Origin: Auricularia sp. M13
Taxonomy: Eukaryota; Basidiomycota; Agaricomycetes; Auriculariales; Auriculariaceae
Length of the DNA: 64,000 bases
Assembly: GCA_037042915.1 (NCBI GenBank)
Contig: CM073193.1
Coordinates: forward strand, 682,001 to 746,000
Direction: 5' to 3'
Shown here piece after piece: positions 1 through 11,543 of this stretch (its first letter is position 1; each line of letters opens with the position of its first letter). The notes beneath the pieces are model-generated. The model ran no database searches and had not been told where the DNA came from. It saw nothing but the letters and a program-made list of their open reading frames with translations. The translations under genes were made by a program, and so were the position numbers.

Positions 1-625
1 GGTCACGAGCACGGCTCGGCAGTCGCACGCGCATGCACGCCATCGCGCAGGACGACTCCCGCGCGCACAGAAAAGATCGAAAGAAAACGACAGGGTCTTT
101 GCCCGTCTCCTCCGCGCGTTATCCCGGCTCAGGATGACGAACGCGAGCGCGGCGAGCATTTCTGCGCAGGAGATCGTCGCCGCGCGACGATCATTCCCAG
201 CCAAGCAACGCGCAAGACGCACAGCGCGCCGTCCGACTCGAAATCGACGACTTGCCATGCACTCAGACGACGCTCTCGGCCGCCGCTATCATGCCCTGCG
301 CGTCGATATCGCCCATTTACGCTAGTACGTTTGCCAGCGGCGTCTGACCACTTCCGCTGACATTTGCTCGCAGCGTTTCAAATTCTCGTTATTCCCGCGC
401 TCGAAACCGCGCAGGACGACGGCAGGGCGTGCGGACACCGCTCACGCGCGTCAGAAACGGCCTCGGACGACCGGTCTGCTCGCGCGGTGCCCGGTCGCGA
501 GTCGCGAGCAAGGCTCGGCGGCCACAAACGACGCGGCGCTGCGGCGCGCGCGACAACTCTCGCGCGCAAAGAAAACCAATACAACGCCAAATCGGACTCA
601 CCGTGCCCGTCCGCCACACTGCCGC
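1..625. repeat. Nested subrepeats at the left of unit 1 (partial)
   Basis: This is the window-truncated version of the subrepeat block that is complete at 9,548-10,640. It begins inside the 492-bp member and continues from 356 into the next, partial member. The shared landmark is gctgacatttgctcgcagcg at the start of each member. No credible coding capacity: the open frames are arginine-rich readings of GC-rich repeat DNA. Confidence 0.75.
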
Positions 626-1529
626 CCAACTCGCGCAGAGGAACATCTGCCGGACGCGCGGTTAGCAAGTGCTCGCGGCAAGCTGCGAGTCCGGTGGTAC
701 GTACCGTTTTCGTGCTGTCCATCCCGATTTTGCTGACGTGCTCGCGGCGTCTGCAGAAAGGTCGAGTCAGCGAGGTGGACATGGATCCAGAGGAGAATTA
801 CATCGGGCATCGGGCGCGTGTACATAGACTGCTGTATAGACAACTTGAGCGTAATACAGTTGTGCATTCACCCCGCCTGTAGTGTGATGCGCGACGAGCA
901 AATCGGAAGTGAGCAAGTGGGAAGTGCCAGCGAGCGAGCGGGGGGAAGAGCACGACTGCGCAGGCCGTGGGAGATGGGCACTGGCGGCGAGGGGAACGTG
1001 TGGCGGCACTGAGATGGACAGGGCACTGGGGACGGGCAAAAAGGGACGGGGGAATGGGGGAATGAGGGGAATGTCTGAACGCGAGGGCAAGGGACTCTGC
1101 GGCGCGCGAACTCGAACTTCGACTGGACGCCCTTTGTATATGCCAGGCGATGACAGCGGTGCGTCATCGCGTGCGAGATGCAGATGAAGAGCCGCGTGCG
1201 CAAATCCAACCAGGTTGAAGTTGAAGTGCGCCAGGGGAGGGTGCTTCGCGGGAGGTTTGACAGCGCGAGATGTCAACTGCGAATGCGAATGCGCACCTGC
1301 ACCGTTTCCCCGTACCTCGCCGCCTCGCCTCACCCTCGCCTCATCGCAAATAAGCGCCCGCTGCACGCAAGCGCCGGTGAGCAGCACGAGAGGGCGAGTG
1401 TTGGGACTGGTGCAGAGCAGTGGTGTGCCTACTGTACGCATCTTCCCATCCAACCTCCCAAACTGCTGCGCGAAGCACGCGCTTCTCTGACAGACGCCTG
1501 CTGCCTGACAGCGGCGAACTTGGATCTCC
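626..1529. other. Unit 1 stretch without a recognisable gene, G-rich
   Basis: No reading frame here resembles a known protein, and splice-site-bounded exons are not evident. The notable content is a plus-strand G-rich tract around 1,005-1,085, with many runs of three to five G separated by short A/T spacers, which could fold into G-quadruplexes. Identical stretches occupy about 10,641-11,543 in unit 2 and 20,664-21,565 in unit 3. Confidence 0.5.
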
Positions 1530-3100
1530 AGCAGGGCGATCGGGGGTGGTTGGGAATGCGCGCGTTTCGCGACTTGCGCGGTTTGGACGCCGCCCCTCTC
1601 CTGCCAGTGCGTCGTTTCCGCGCGCTGTCTTCTTCAGCCTCGCGCTTGGCAGAGATACGGACGCTGTTAATGGATGACGGCATGAGGATGTGCGCAACCG
1701 GGCGATTGGAATTGGACTGTGGCAAGTTGAACGGGGACGAGTTAACCGCGTTCCTGCTGCCAGTTTAACTGCTCAACGCGAGGCGCTGCGCCGCAATTTC
1801 TTCCCATGCAACTATCCGAAGTCATTATACCCGATATCAAGATGCCGAGCGCTTGTGAGAGCGAGAGGGGAATGCCATTAGCAAGAGTACGGGGGCGGGG
1901 AGGAAACGCATACCCCCAGCATCTCCGCCGCCGCGCGAGCTCCTGCGCCCCAGAGCCCAGCCCAACCACAGATCCGCGCATCCAGGCACGCTGACTGACA
2001 GCTGACGTGCGACTTGACGTGCGTAAGCCAGGGAGGAATGCGCGGTGAATCGGGGGAGGTTGAGCTCTGTTGCTGCGCAAGTTCAACCTCGATCGCGCTG
2101 TTCCCTGTCGTTTCAGCTCCTGCTCCTGCACGTGCTCACGGTTGCGCTTCTCAGCTTCTCTGTAGAAATAGGGACTGCATGACGGCACGGAGTGTGGCCG
2201 AACACGGGGACTTGGATGTGGCATTGGAACTGGGGCTTGCGAACGTCGCTCTCGCGCGCCGCGATTGCGTCTCAACACTGCGTTCTAATTTCTCATCTAA
2301 TCTAGCAAGTTGGCTACATGCATTTCCTACATATAAGCGCTCGTATGCGAGTGGAATGCATGAGTGAGACGGTGGAGGGGTAGAGCGACGGAAATGCACA
2401 CCTCTAGCATCTCCGCCGCCACACGACCTCCTGCGCCCCAGACCGCAACGCCATGACCGATCCGCGCATCCAGGCACGTCATTCAGTGGGTGACGTGCGA
2501 AATGACAGCTTTAAGCCAGGAAGAGAAGTGCACGGGGTTGGAGGGCTTGCGTGCGCACATCCAGCTGCGCGGTGAACTTCTCGATTGCGCTGTTCCTTAC
2601 GGCCTCGCTCCTGACCCGCAATCCCTTGCGCGCGCTGCTGAGAAGAGTGTTGGATCTGCGGCGTGACGACATGGTTCAGTGTTGAGAACGGATAGGAAGC
2701 TGCATGTGCTCGCCAAGCTCACGAGGCTGCGTCGGACTCCGCTGAGGCAAGCCCAATTGCAAGTGGCGACATTCTGCAGACTGCCTGCAGATATCCAGCC
2801 CAAATGCTTGTTCATAACATAAATCATTGGCTCGATGACGATAGGCGCTCGTTGAACGGGCGTGAGCTGCGCGGGGAAACATGGAGAGTGCGGAGATCGT
2901 CATCCCCCGCTGAATCAAGGCCTTCCGGGCCACCCTTCGCCACACAGCCAAGAAATAGCGCATCCAGGCACGGCTTCTGACGTCGGACGTCTGACGTGAC
3001 AGCGAACATGGGAGTGCGCGTATAAGATCGGGGTGGTTGGGATTGCGCGGTTTTCGCGTATCGTCGATCCCGACGCCACAACTCAAGCGCGAGTCCTTCT
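1530..3100. repeat. Degenerate ~490-bp tandem repeat, unit 1
   Basis: The motif gcgcatccaggcacg occurs at 1,976, 2,464 and 2,958, spacings of 488 and 494 bp. The motif gctgttcc, in the context of gat[c/t]gcgctgttcc, recurs at about 2,096 and 2,590. Phrases like atcggggtggttggga recur near 1,540 and 3,030. The members are heavily diverged outside these motifs. The same array lies in unit 2 and unit 3. No coding function is apparent. Confidence 0.6.
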
Positions 3101-3930
3101 CCCGGGTTACTCCCTGGACTCACAATCTGAGTAAGCACGCGAAACATATCAGATGACGGCATCGACTTGGCGAGAGGCTGCCAGATGCTGTGCTTCTCCC
3201 GCACACCCAATCTCCAATCGCTTGCGTCTCGCTGCAGACGTGCACACAAACATTCTGCATTGCGGCGATCCTGCTTTTTCCCGGCCATTCAATGGTATCC
3301 CGTGTAGGGACGCACATCTGCGTAAACCGTCTAAATGCAGAGTTCCGCACATAGGAGTATCCGGAGGCTTTTAAGCTGCAATTCACGCTGTCAATAGACT
3401 TCGAATAGACTGCGATCTTCAACTTCGATTGGCGTGCCACGTGCGCAGTCTGGGGAACTGATTTTCAGGCCCACAGAAGTGACTTCTTTCGCGTGGGGTT
3501 ACGTAATCACGAGCCGCGGACAAAGCAGACGGATTTCTGCTCAACTTTCGGTCTTCATGCACCGATGGCCTTGGACGCTCACGCAATTTTTTGTGTTCAC
3601 CACAAGTACGTACACATAGTCGCGGTTCGACAGCGTCAAGTAATTGACGCGGGGTACTTGCCGTCATTGCGAGCACCAGCACTGACAGCTTGTCATTTTC
3701 GGAGGGTCTGGCTTCGCGGGCTGACAGCGGAGAAGCACCGTTCGCACCGGCTGAGAATCGAGTGCGCTGTCACCGGCGGAGGCTGCGAGCGGAGCCCTGA
3801 CGTTTCGATCGCGCGCGAAGTGTCGAGGCAGCGAAGCAGCGGAGTGTCCGACGATCCAACCACCGATGCTTGCGTTTCAGCAGTTTTTTCAAACTCCACA
3901 ACCCGCCTCTGTGCTCCCGCCCGCCAGTCT

Positions 3931-3937
3931 TATAAAA
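3931..3937 (+). promoter_or_regulatory. TATA box of the unidentified spliced locus, unit 1
   Basis: A TATAAAA element lies in GC-rich DNA, about 30 bp before a pyrimidine-rich candidate start region (cattctcgtcgtc) and about 55 bp before an ATG at 3,990. Spacing is right for a core promoter. The same element is at 13,949-13,955 and 23,964-23,970. Confidence 0.5.
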
Positions 3938-3989
3938 TGGCCGCGGAACCCGGCATTCTCGTCGTCTATCGCCCCTTCTCCACGCTCGC

Positions 3990-6540
3990 ATGCTGCCACG
4001 TCGTAGTCCCGCGGCCGGTTGCCTGCAACACGCTACGCCTCGCCTGCGTCCTTGGTTGCTGTGAGTCGTTTTTTTCTTCTCCCCACCGCCTTCGTCGCAT
4101 TCCGCGACCCAACCATCGGCATCATCACATCTTGTTCTTCCTCGTCGCATCTCGTCAAGCTCGACTTCATGGCTGTCGCGCTCGACTCTGTGTCTGATTG
4201 CGGGCAGTGTACTCTGGTCGCTGTTCGCCTCCCGTGCCCAAGGCCGCGCCTCCCTAGCCTTCGTTGAGTCTATAGTGATCTGACTCTGTCTTTACAGAAA
4301 TACCGTACCGGCGGTACCCCACGCTACCCCTTGGCTGCTCCATGCGCGCCAAACACATTCAGTTGGAGGTGAGCTGTCGGCATTCGTCGCCGCGTTTTGG
4401 ATACTTCCGCGAGGCTGACCATCATGCCGCAGATCATCCGCCCCTTGTTTTCCGCAGTCTAAGGACTCGCAACATGCGTACGTCTGACACTTTGTGTTCG
4501 TGTGACACGCTGCTGACATGCCTTTTCCGTCAGCGCACTCCTCGGAGACCCACTGGCCCACTCCGGCAAACTCCGCACCTTGACCTGCAACCACCATGTG
4601 GCCCGGCCGCTCGCGCGCAGATCGGCGGAGACGCCTCGTTTGCCAGAAAGGTAAACGATTTGTCCTTGCTGCTTTCATCGCAATGCTGACCGCTCCGTCG
4701 CAGTTGCTTGTCTGCACGACCACGTGCCGCCCCTGCATCGACGATCTCTGCGGCGTGCAGTATTGTAAGTTGGTGCTGCATGCCCTCGGTAGTGTCTAAC
4801 GCTTGTTTATTCAGGAAAAATCCGGCGCTCTGCTGCTGCAGACGACGGGTCGCCATTTCGCACGGCGGATGAACATGCGCGACGGACTCGGATTCGGCGG
4901 CGCGGGCTCCGTGAAGAACACCGTACTCGTGAGTTGTTGTTTAACCCATTTGGTAATGTCCAACGCTTGTCCATTCAGGTCGTTTGCGATTCCTTTGTCC
5001 GATCGTGCTCGGTGACGGCGGCGACCTCAGATACGACATACGCGGGCTCTCTGTCTCGTTGCCAGTGTGGGACATCTCGGTCAGTCCTATTTTCGTTTTC
5101 ATATTCCCACGCTCATGATTATCTACCTTTAGAACTCTTTTGTGTCAGGCCAGACGGCGGACGGCGAGCAGCAGGCGGCAGCCCTCGCAGTTTCGCTCAC
5201 GCTTGCCGTCGCTGGCGTCGATCCCCGGTAAGTCACACGTGAATGACTGTTTTTTTGCGCTGTACTCACATAACTCACGCAGATTCATGCTGCCTGTGAC
5301 CTTGGCGTGCTATCATCGGATTCTCGCGGCCTCGTCTCCGCCGCCGCGATCGTCGAGCTCTTCAAGCCCCAGCCCGCGTCCTGCCGTTGTCAGCCATTGC
5401 GTATGACGACGACGCCTGCGTACAGCGCCGGTGTTCCGCTTCTCAGCCGTCCACCGCGCGCCGCCGCCGTCGTCAACTGGGTCATCGCGCCGCGGACGAT
5501 GACGAATCCCGCATATTGCACAGGTGCCTCCACTTGTGAGTTTTCCGTCTTTCTAGTATGAATATTTTCTCACATGGCGTAGATAGTCGTCCTTGGCGCC
5601 GATCGCCCAGTCGCGCGAGGTTCGTGATCATTCCTCAGTTCTCTGATGAACACTAACACTATTTTTCTGCAGCACACCGCCGCTCTCTGCGTGTATCTTC
5701 TCGTTAAATGCTCGGGGAATGGCTCGTGTGGCGCGAGAGAAGTCTGTGACGCTCTCGGGGGGCGAGTTCTCGTCGATTTTTGTTCGAGACTGGAACAAAA
5801 TCCGCCGGCGACAGCTCATCTCTGGCCGCCCCTGTCGCTACTCGAGCGAGGGCCTGCGGGAGTCTACTCGAGCTGGAATCCAGGACCTCATGCTGCGCGC
5901 CGGACCCGTCATCGGCGCAACGGTTTCGACATCGCGCAGCGTCGCGTTCGACGGTCCGAGCGTCCCACGGCTCGCCACCTCGTCACGGAGCTCAGGGATG
6001 CTTACCCGTCTTTTATCGCATATCGCTGGACTGCCATCCTTCGTGGTCGTCGAGATCGACGCCGGTCTCTCTGCCCGAGGTCATCACCACCGGCGGCCAA
6101 CAATCTGCAGCAGCGGCACCGCACCATCGCCATCCGACAGGAGACACATCACCCATGTCGTCTCCATCGACTCGCCCCGTCTCCCTCAGCGCTTCTCGCT
6201 CAGCGTGCGGTTTTCGACGGCGTTCTGGATTAAGCGCCGGTCTCGGCCATCGCGTCAAGATTTCGAAAAACCGTGAGTGTTTCCAAACCCGAATGCTTTG
6301 CACGACACTAACTCCCTATGGAGGTAGTCGTCCTTGACGCCGCGTTCGACGACGACGGAATATTTTGGTTCATTTCCGCAACATTTTTCCAACTGTGAGT
6401 CGCCGCGTTCCCTGCCATCCTCTTCACCCGGCTGACCGTTTCGCAAGTCTGCGCTGACGCGCGTCCGACGGCGACGGAATATTTCGAGGCCATTTTTCGT
6501 AAGTTTTTGTTTTCTGCGCCCAACGTGTTCTGCCACTCAA
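3990..6540 (+). other. Intron-rich locus, product not recognised, unit 1
   Basis: I cannot name this gene. Below the TATA box is an ATG at 3,990 and then a series of good GT-AG introns: 4,061-4,297, 4,369-4,432, 4,478-4,533, 4,651-4,703, 4,765-4,814, 4,929-4,978, 5,080-5,132, 5,228-5,282, 5,536-5,582 and 5,620-5,672. All but the first are 47-64 nt, the usual basidiomycete size. The exons are short (about 20-120 nt) and translate to alternating plausible frames, for example a piece reading GALLLQTTGRHFARR at 4,825-4,869, but I could not join them into one uninterrupted protein. Single-base differences between the three copies change the frame in several exons. It may be a decayed gene, a gene with consensus errors, or a spliced non-coding transcript. 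Everything after about 5,700 is uncertain. Confidence 0.4.
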
Positions 6541-6685
6541 CGAGACCCCATCCAGCTAATTTTCGCCGCCGTAGCTATTTTCTCCGCATTTCTGTGTGAT
6601 TTCTCGTCTCGGCGCCTCGCCTGTCGCTCGCACATAACTGTACTCGTCCGCCGCATGTCACTAGATAGCATTGAAATGTGACAGG

Positions 6686-6723
6686 CCCGGGCGGTGGACA
6701 TACCCATATGTCCACCGCCCGGG
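6686..6723. repeat. Perfect 17-bp-arm hairpin, unit 1
   Basis: The left arm cccgggcggtggacata (6,686-6,702) and its exact reverse complement (6,707-6,723) are separated by the 4-base loop ccca. The flanks acagg on the left and cctgt on the right extend the stem by five more pairs past a single bulged T. It lies past the 3' end of exo84 homology and about 150 bp beyond the last intron-like signals of the plus-strand locus. Confidence 0.95.
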
Positions 6724-6929
6724 TCCTGTACCGCACCCAGAGGGGGAATCCCTGTCAGTTTGATTTTCTGGCAACCTGCGGACTTGCGTCGAATTTTGGT
6801 CGATAGCTCATGGGACTTTCGACGGTCTTTACCCCCGATTATCGCCTGCTCGGACGCCACGGAGAATGTCAACGGACGCCACGGGGAATGTCTATTGCCA
6901 CGGATGCTATGTACACGCTCGTTCTCGCC

Positions 6930-8906
6930 CGGGCCGACTTCATGCTCCTTCCACGCCGCCAAGAACCAATCCGCCGTATGCTTAATGCCGCAGAACACGA
7001 CGACGCACAGATCGGACACATAGTTGACGATGTCGCCCTCCATGGCGATGCTGCGCACGCGTTTGCGCGCGAGCTCTGCGCGCGCAGACAGGAATGTCGC
7101 CACAGCCGCCGAAGTCGATTTGAGCCGCGCCAGGAGCGCCGCCAGATGAACGATATGCGACTTGCGGTTCGTCGAGCTCGACAGGGTGTGCAGTAGCGCG
7201 CTCACGAGCGACTTGGTGAGCTGCGACAGTTTCGGTGCCAGCAGGGGTACGGTGGCGGACTTCTTCTCGCCTGCAATCGAGCGTCAGTAGAAGACTTGGC
7301 GCAACGAGTCCCAACGTTACCCTCTTCCACGAGCTTCACAGCCTCGTCCCATTCGCGCAGGGCGATGGCCACCGTCAGCTTATCGCAGAACGCATCGATC
7401 CACCGCGCGTCCTCCTCTGACTTGGTCTTCGAGTCGCCCGCGTCAGACAGCGCGGGCGGCGCCATGGACGCCAGCCAAGACGGCAGCGCCGGCATCGGTT
7501 CCGAGCCCATCGCCGCTGCCTTGGGCGCGCCTTGGCCCGTCCAGACGCTCTTGCGGCGCTCATTCTCGCCCTCGCGCTCGCGCCGCTTCTTGGCCGCAAG
7601 TTCCTCCGCGACCTGGCGGAACTGCAGCAGCAGCACCTTCTTCTGCGACGCCTTGCCCACGCGGTACACAAAGACCTCCTTGCCGTGGCGTATCTTGATC
7701 AAATTCGTCAAGTCTAGCAGCAGGAAGGAGTGAGCGACGGAAAGGCAGCAGCAGCAGCACACGCGTACGCACCGGCGGTGTCCTTGACGTCCACGACGAC
7801 GATCTCGCTCAGCGACCAGCACTTCTCCGCGACGAGCCGCCCGCGGTCGTTCTTCGACCCGCCGCGCGGTTTGCGTCTGCGCGCGACGAGCAGCGCGTCG
7901 TTCAGCAGGACGAGATGGACCGGGTACTCCGACTTGACGCGCTGTCAGGCGGGGGCGTTGCCAGGCAATAACGAGGGGCGGCAGCGCACCTTGTACGTGG
8001 CGCTGTTGAGCGCGACCATGTTGTCCTCCTCGATCTTGATGTGCCGCCCGGGCGTTATGGGCACGAACTTGGCTGAGCCCTCGATGAAGCCGTGCAGCGT
8101 CTGGATCTGCGACGCGTACAGCGTCTTGAGGTCGGCCACGGACGAGCGGAAGGTGCGCCGGCGGTCCGCGCTGCCGCCTGGCGTCGATACCGTCGTCTCT
8201 TCCATCTTGAGCAACTCCGGCATCGTCTTCCATTCGGACAGACATTCCTTGAGGTCGAGCATGTCGTTCTCCAGCGTGGAGATTTCCTTCGAAATGACCA
8301 TGAACTCGGCGTAACTGTTTGCTGCGTTAGCATCGCGGGCATGTGAATACGGAATGGAGCCCACTTCTTGAAGACATTGCGCTGGAGATCCGCAGCTGTG
8401 GAAGCCTTGTTGGCCAGCAACGTGGACTGCAGCGAGCGAAGTTCCGCTTCAGTTGAATTGCCCAGCTTGCCCTTGAGATCTGAAATGAAGTCAATACTGT
8501 TCGACGAAGTTATTATGCACGTACAAGCGTCTGGATCAAAGTTTTCAGCAGCCATAGCCTGCATATCCAGCTCCTCGCTCTTCTCCGCATCGCGCTCGCG
8601 GTCGCGTCGAATGGTGCCGCTGCTGCCGCCGAGGCCGAGGCCAGCAGGCAGCGCGGGCATGTCAGGCATGGGCTCTGCGGGCATGCGCGGGCCGTCCGCA
8701 TAGCGCATGGACATGCGTTTCTTGATCTTGTCGTCGAGGCGCGACTTGCGCGCATCGCGCTCGCGCAGCCCGACGCCGGGCGCGTTGTTCACGGGCGCAG
8801 AGATCTCGCGGCCCGCGGCGCCGGACTTGGACAGCTTCTGGCGCGTGGACGGCTTGCGCAGCGTGTTGGCGCCGTCGCTGACCTTGCGCGTGCGGAGCGA
8901 CTGCAT
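6930..8906 (-). pseudogene. exo84: Exocyst subunit Exo84, 3'-truncated, unit 1
   Basis: Exo84 is a subunit of the exocyst, which tethers secretory vesicles to the plasma membrane. The start codon is at 8,906 (MQSLRTRK). Exons on the minus strand: 8,525-8,906, 8,365-8,479, 7,990-8,314, 7,773-7,941, 7,321-7,713 and from 7,270 down. Splicing gives the family sequence across each junction, for example DPDA|YLKGKLG and NVFK|NYAEFMVISKEIS. The N-terminal part is a basic tail and the Vps51/Exo84-like helical region; the middle (TYK|RVKSEYPVHLVLLND onward) is the PH-like domain; then comes the C-terminal helical region up to IKHTADWFLAAWKEHEV. Homology ends near 6,930, about residue 575. Fungal relatives run on for roughly 100 more residues. 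The frame continues to a stop at 6,537 with unrelated sequence that shifts between copies. I infer a truncated, probably non-functional copy; an intact gene should exist elsewhere. Confidence 0.85.
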
Positions 8907-9547
8907 GGCGGCGGACAAGTTGGAATCGGTCCCGGCCGGCTCTCTTTCTTTTCCCCAGAGTCGACATCGCGCGCCACGACACGGCACGCTCTCCACGACG
9001 ACATCGTGCTCCCCGCGCCGACCTTGACTCTGAGCGCTGCTGCAAGCTGGGGCTGTGCATCGCTCCCTCGCTGCTTCTCGTGCTCGTCGCCCAAAGCGCG
9101 ACGTTGCTCACGACGTTGCACCGCGCGCGCACGGACCAGGCCTTGCGCGTCACCCGCCTGCAGTGCAGAGTGCGTTCCCCGAGCGCCCTCGTATCCAAGT
9201 CGAACTAACCTGCGCAATCAGCCCATCCCGCGCTCGCCGCCCTCGACAGCAACCACGCTCGCTGGCCGTCGACTTCGCACTCGGCCAAGATGCCGCGCGC
9301 CGTCTGAGCCATTACATGGCCAGCAGCCCGTCTCCAGCGCGGTCTACGCATATTCGTTCCAAGGATCGACGCCTGGCGACGATCATCCCAGCTACCCAAC
9401 GCAAGAGTCCCGTTCCACGCCGCGCTCCTTCGATTCCGCGGCTTTCTGCCCGCACATACAACGCTGGTGGCCGGCGCCATTTTATCCTGTGCTTTGCTAG
9501 GGCTCATCGACTCTGGTGCGTCCGCCAGCACCGTCTGACTGTCTTTC

Positions 9548-10640
9548 GCTGACATTTTGTTATAGCGTCTTTAATTTTCGTTCTTTTCGCACTCGACACC
9601 GCGGACAACGACGGCAGGGTCGTCGTCCGTCTTCTCCGCGCGCTACAGCCGCCCAGGACGACGAACGCGACCCCAGCGAGCATTTCAGCGCACGGGATCG
9701 TCGGCCCGCGACGATCATCCTAGCTAAGCAACGCGCAAGACGCATAGCTCGCCGTACGACTCGAAATCGACGACTCGCTATGCACTCAGACGACGCTCTC
9801 GGCCGGCGCTATCACGCCCTGCGCGTCGATAACGCCCATGTACGCTGGTACGTTTGCCAGCGGCGTCTGACCACTTCCGCTGACATTTGCTCGCAGCGTC
9901 TCAAATTCTCGTCATTTCCCCGGTCGAAACCGCGCCGGACGACGGCAGGGCGTGCGGACACCGCTCACGCGCGTCAGACACGGCCTCGGACGACCGGTCT
10001 GCTCGCGCGGTGCTCGGTCACGAGCACGGCTCGGCAGTCGCACGCGCATGCACGCCATCGCGCAGGACGACTCCCGCGCGCACAGAAAAGATCGAAAGAA
10101 AACGACAGGGTCTTTGCCCGTCTCCTCCGCGCGTTATCCCGGCTCAGGATGACGAACGCGAGCGCGGCGAGCATTTCTGCGCAGGAGATCGTCGCCGCGC
10201 GACGATCATTCCCAGCCAAGCAACGCGCAAGACGCACAGCGCGCCGTCCGACTCGAAATCGACGACTTGCCATGCACTCAGACGACGCTCTCGGCCGCCG
10301 CTATCATGCCCTGCGCGTCGATATCGCCCATTTACGCTAGTACGTTTGCCAGCGGCGTCTGACCACTTCCGCTGACATTTGCTCGCAGCGTTTCAAATTC
10401 TCGTTATTCCCGCGCTCGAAACCGCGCAGGACGACGGCAGGGCGTGCGGACACCGCTCACGCGCGTCAGAAACGGCCTCGGACGACCGGTCTGCTCGCGC
10501 GGTGCCCGGTCGCGAGTCGCGAGCAAGGCTCGGCGGCCACAAACGACGCGGCGCTGCGGCGCGCGCGACAACTCTCGCGCGCAAAGAAAACCAATACAAC
10601 GCCAAATCGGACTCACCGTGCCCGTCCGCCACACTGCCGC
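9548..10640. repeat. Nested subrepeats in unit 2: members of 331, 492 and ~270 bp
   Basis: The landmark gctgacattt starts at 9,548, 9,879 and 10,371, giving spacings of 331 and 492 bp. The landmark tgcactcagacgacgctctc recurs at 9,781 and 10,273, again 492 bp apart. The first member lacks about 160 bp present in the second, and the third fades out near 10,640. The same arrangement, with the same spacings, is in unit 3. The open frames across it are low-complexity Arg/Ser/Ala readings and are not supported as genes. Confidence 0.85.
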
Positions 10641-11543
10641 CCAACTCGCGCAGAGGAACATCTGCCGGACGCGCGGTTAGCAAGTGCTCGCGGCAAGCTG
10701 CGAGTCCGGTGGTACGTACCGTTTTCGTGCTGTCCATCCCGATTTTGCTGACGTGCTCGCGGCGTCTGCAGAAAGGTCGAGTCAGCGAGGTGGACATGGA
10801 TCCAGAGGAGAATTACATCGGGCATCGGGCGCGTGTACATAGACTGCTGTATAGACAACTTGAGCGTAATACAGTTGTGCATTCACCCCGCCTGTAGTGT
10901 GATGCGCGACGAGCAAATCGGAAGTGAGCAAGTGGGAAGTGCCAGCGAGCGAGCGGGGGAAGAGCACGACTGCGCAGGCCGTGGGAGATGGGCACTGGCG
11001 GCGAGGGGAACGTGTGGCGGCACTGAGATGGACAGGGCACTGGGGACGGGCAAAAAGGGACGGGGGAATGGGGGAATGAGGGGAATGTCTGAACGCGAGG
11101 GCAAGGGACTCTGCGGCGCGCGAACTCGAACTTCGACTGGACGCCCTTTGTATATGCCAGGCGATGACAGCGGTGCGTCATCGCGTGCGAGATGCAGATG
11201 AAGAGCCGCGTGCGCAAATCCAACCAGGTTGAAGTTGAAGTGCGCCAGGGGAGGGTGCTTCGCGGGAGGTTTGACAGCGCGAGATGTCAACTGCGAATGC
11301 GAATGCGCACCTGCACCGTTTCCCCGTACCTCGCCGCCTCGCCTCACCCTCGCCTCATCGCAAATAAGCGCCCGCTGCACGCAAGCGCCGGTGAGCAGCA
11401 CGAGAGGGCGAGTGTTGGGACTGGTGCAGAGCAGTGGTGTGCCTACTGTACGCATCTTCCCATCCAACCTCCCAAACTGCTGCGCGAAGCACGCGCTTCT
11501 CTGACAGACGCCTGCTGCCTGACAGCGGCGAACTTGGATCTCC

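Noticed and set aside
134-2367. Many long open frames on both strands in the GC-rich repeat units
   Set aside because: They overlap one another, are Arg/Ser/Ala-rich, resemble no family, and follow from the low stop-codon frequency of GC-rich DNA.
6686-6723. The hairpin as a bacterial-type terminator or tRNA
   Set aside because: The host is a eukaryote, there is no U-tract, and the stem does not fit tRNA arms or A/B boxes.
8907-9217. An N-terminal extension of Exo84 upstream of the ATG in units 1 and 2
   Set aside because: Copy 3 lacks it and the family starts at MQSLRTRK; the open frame is read-through into repeat DNA.
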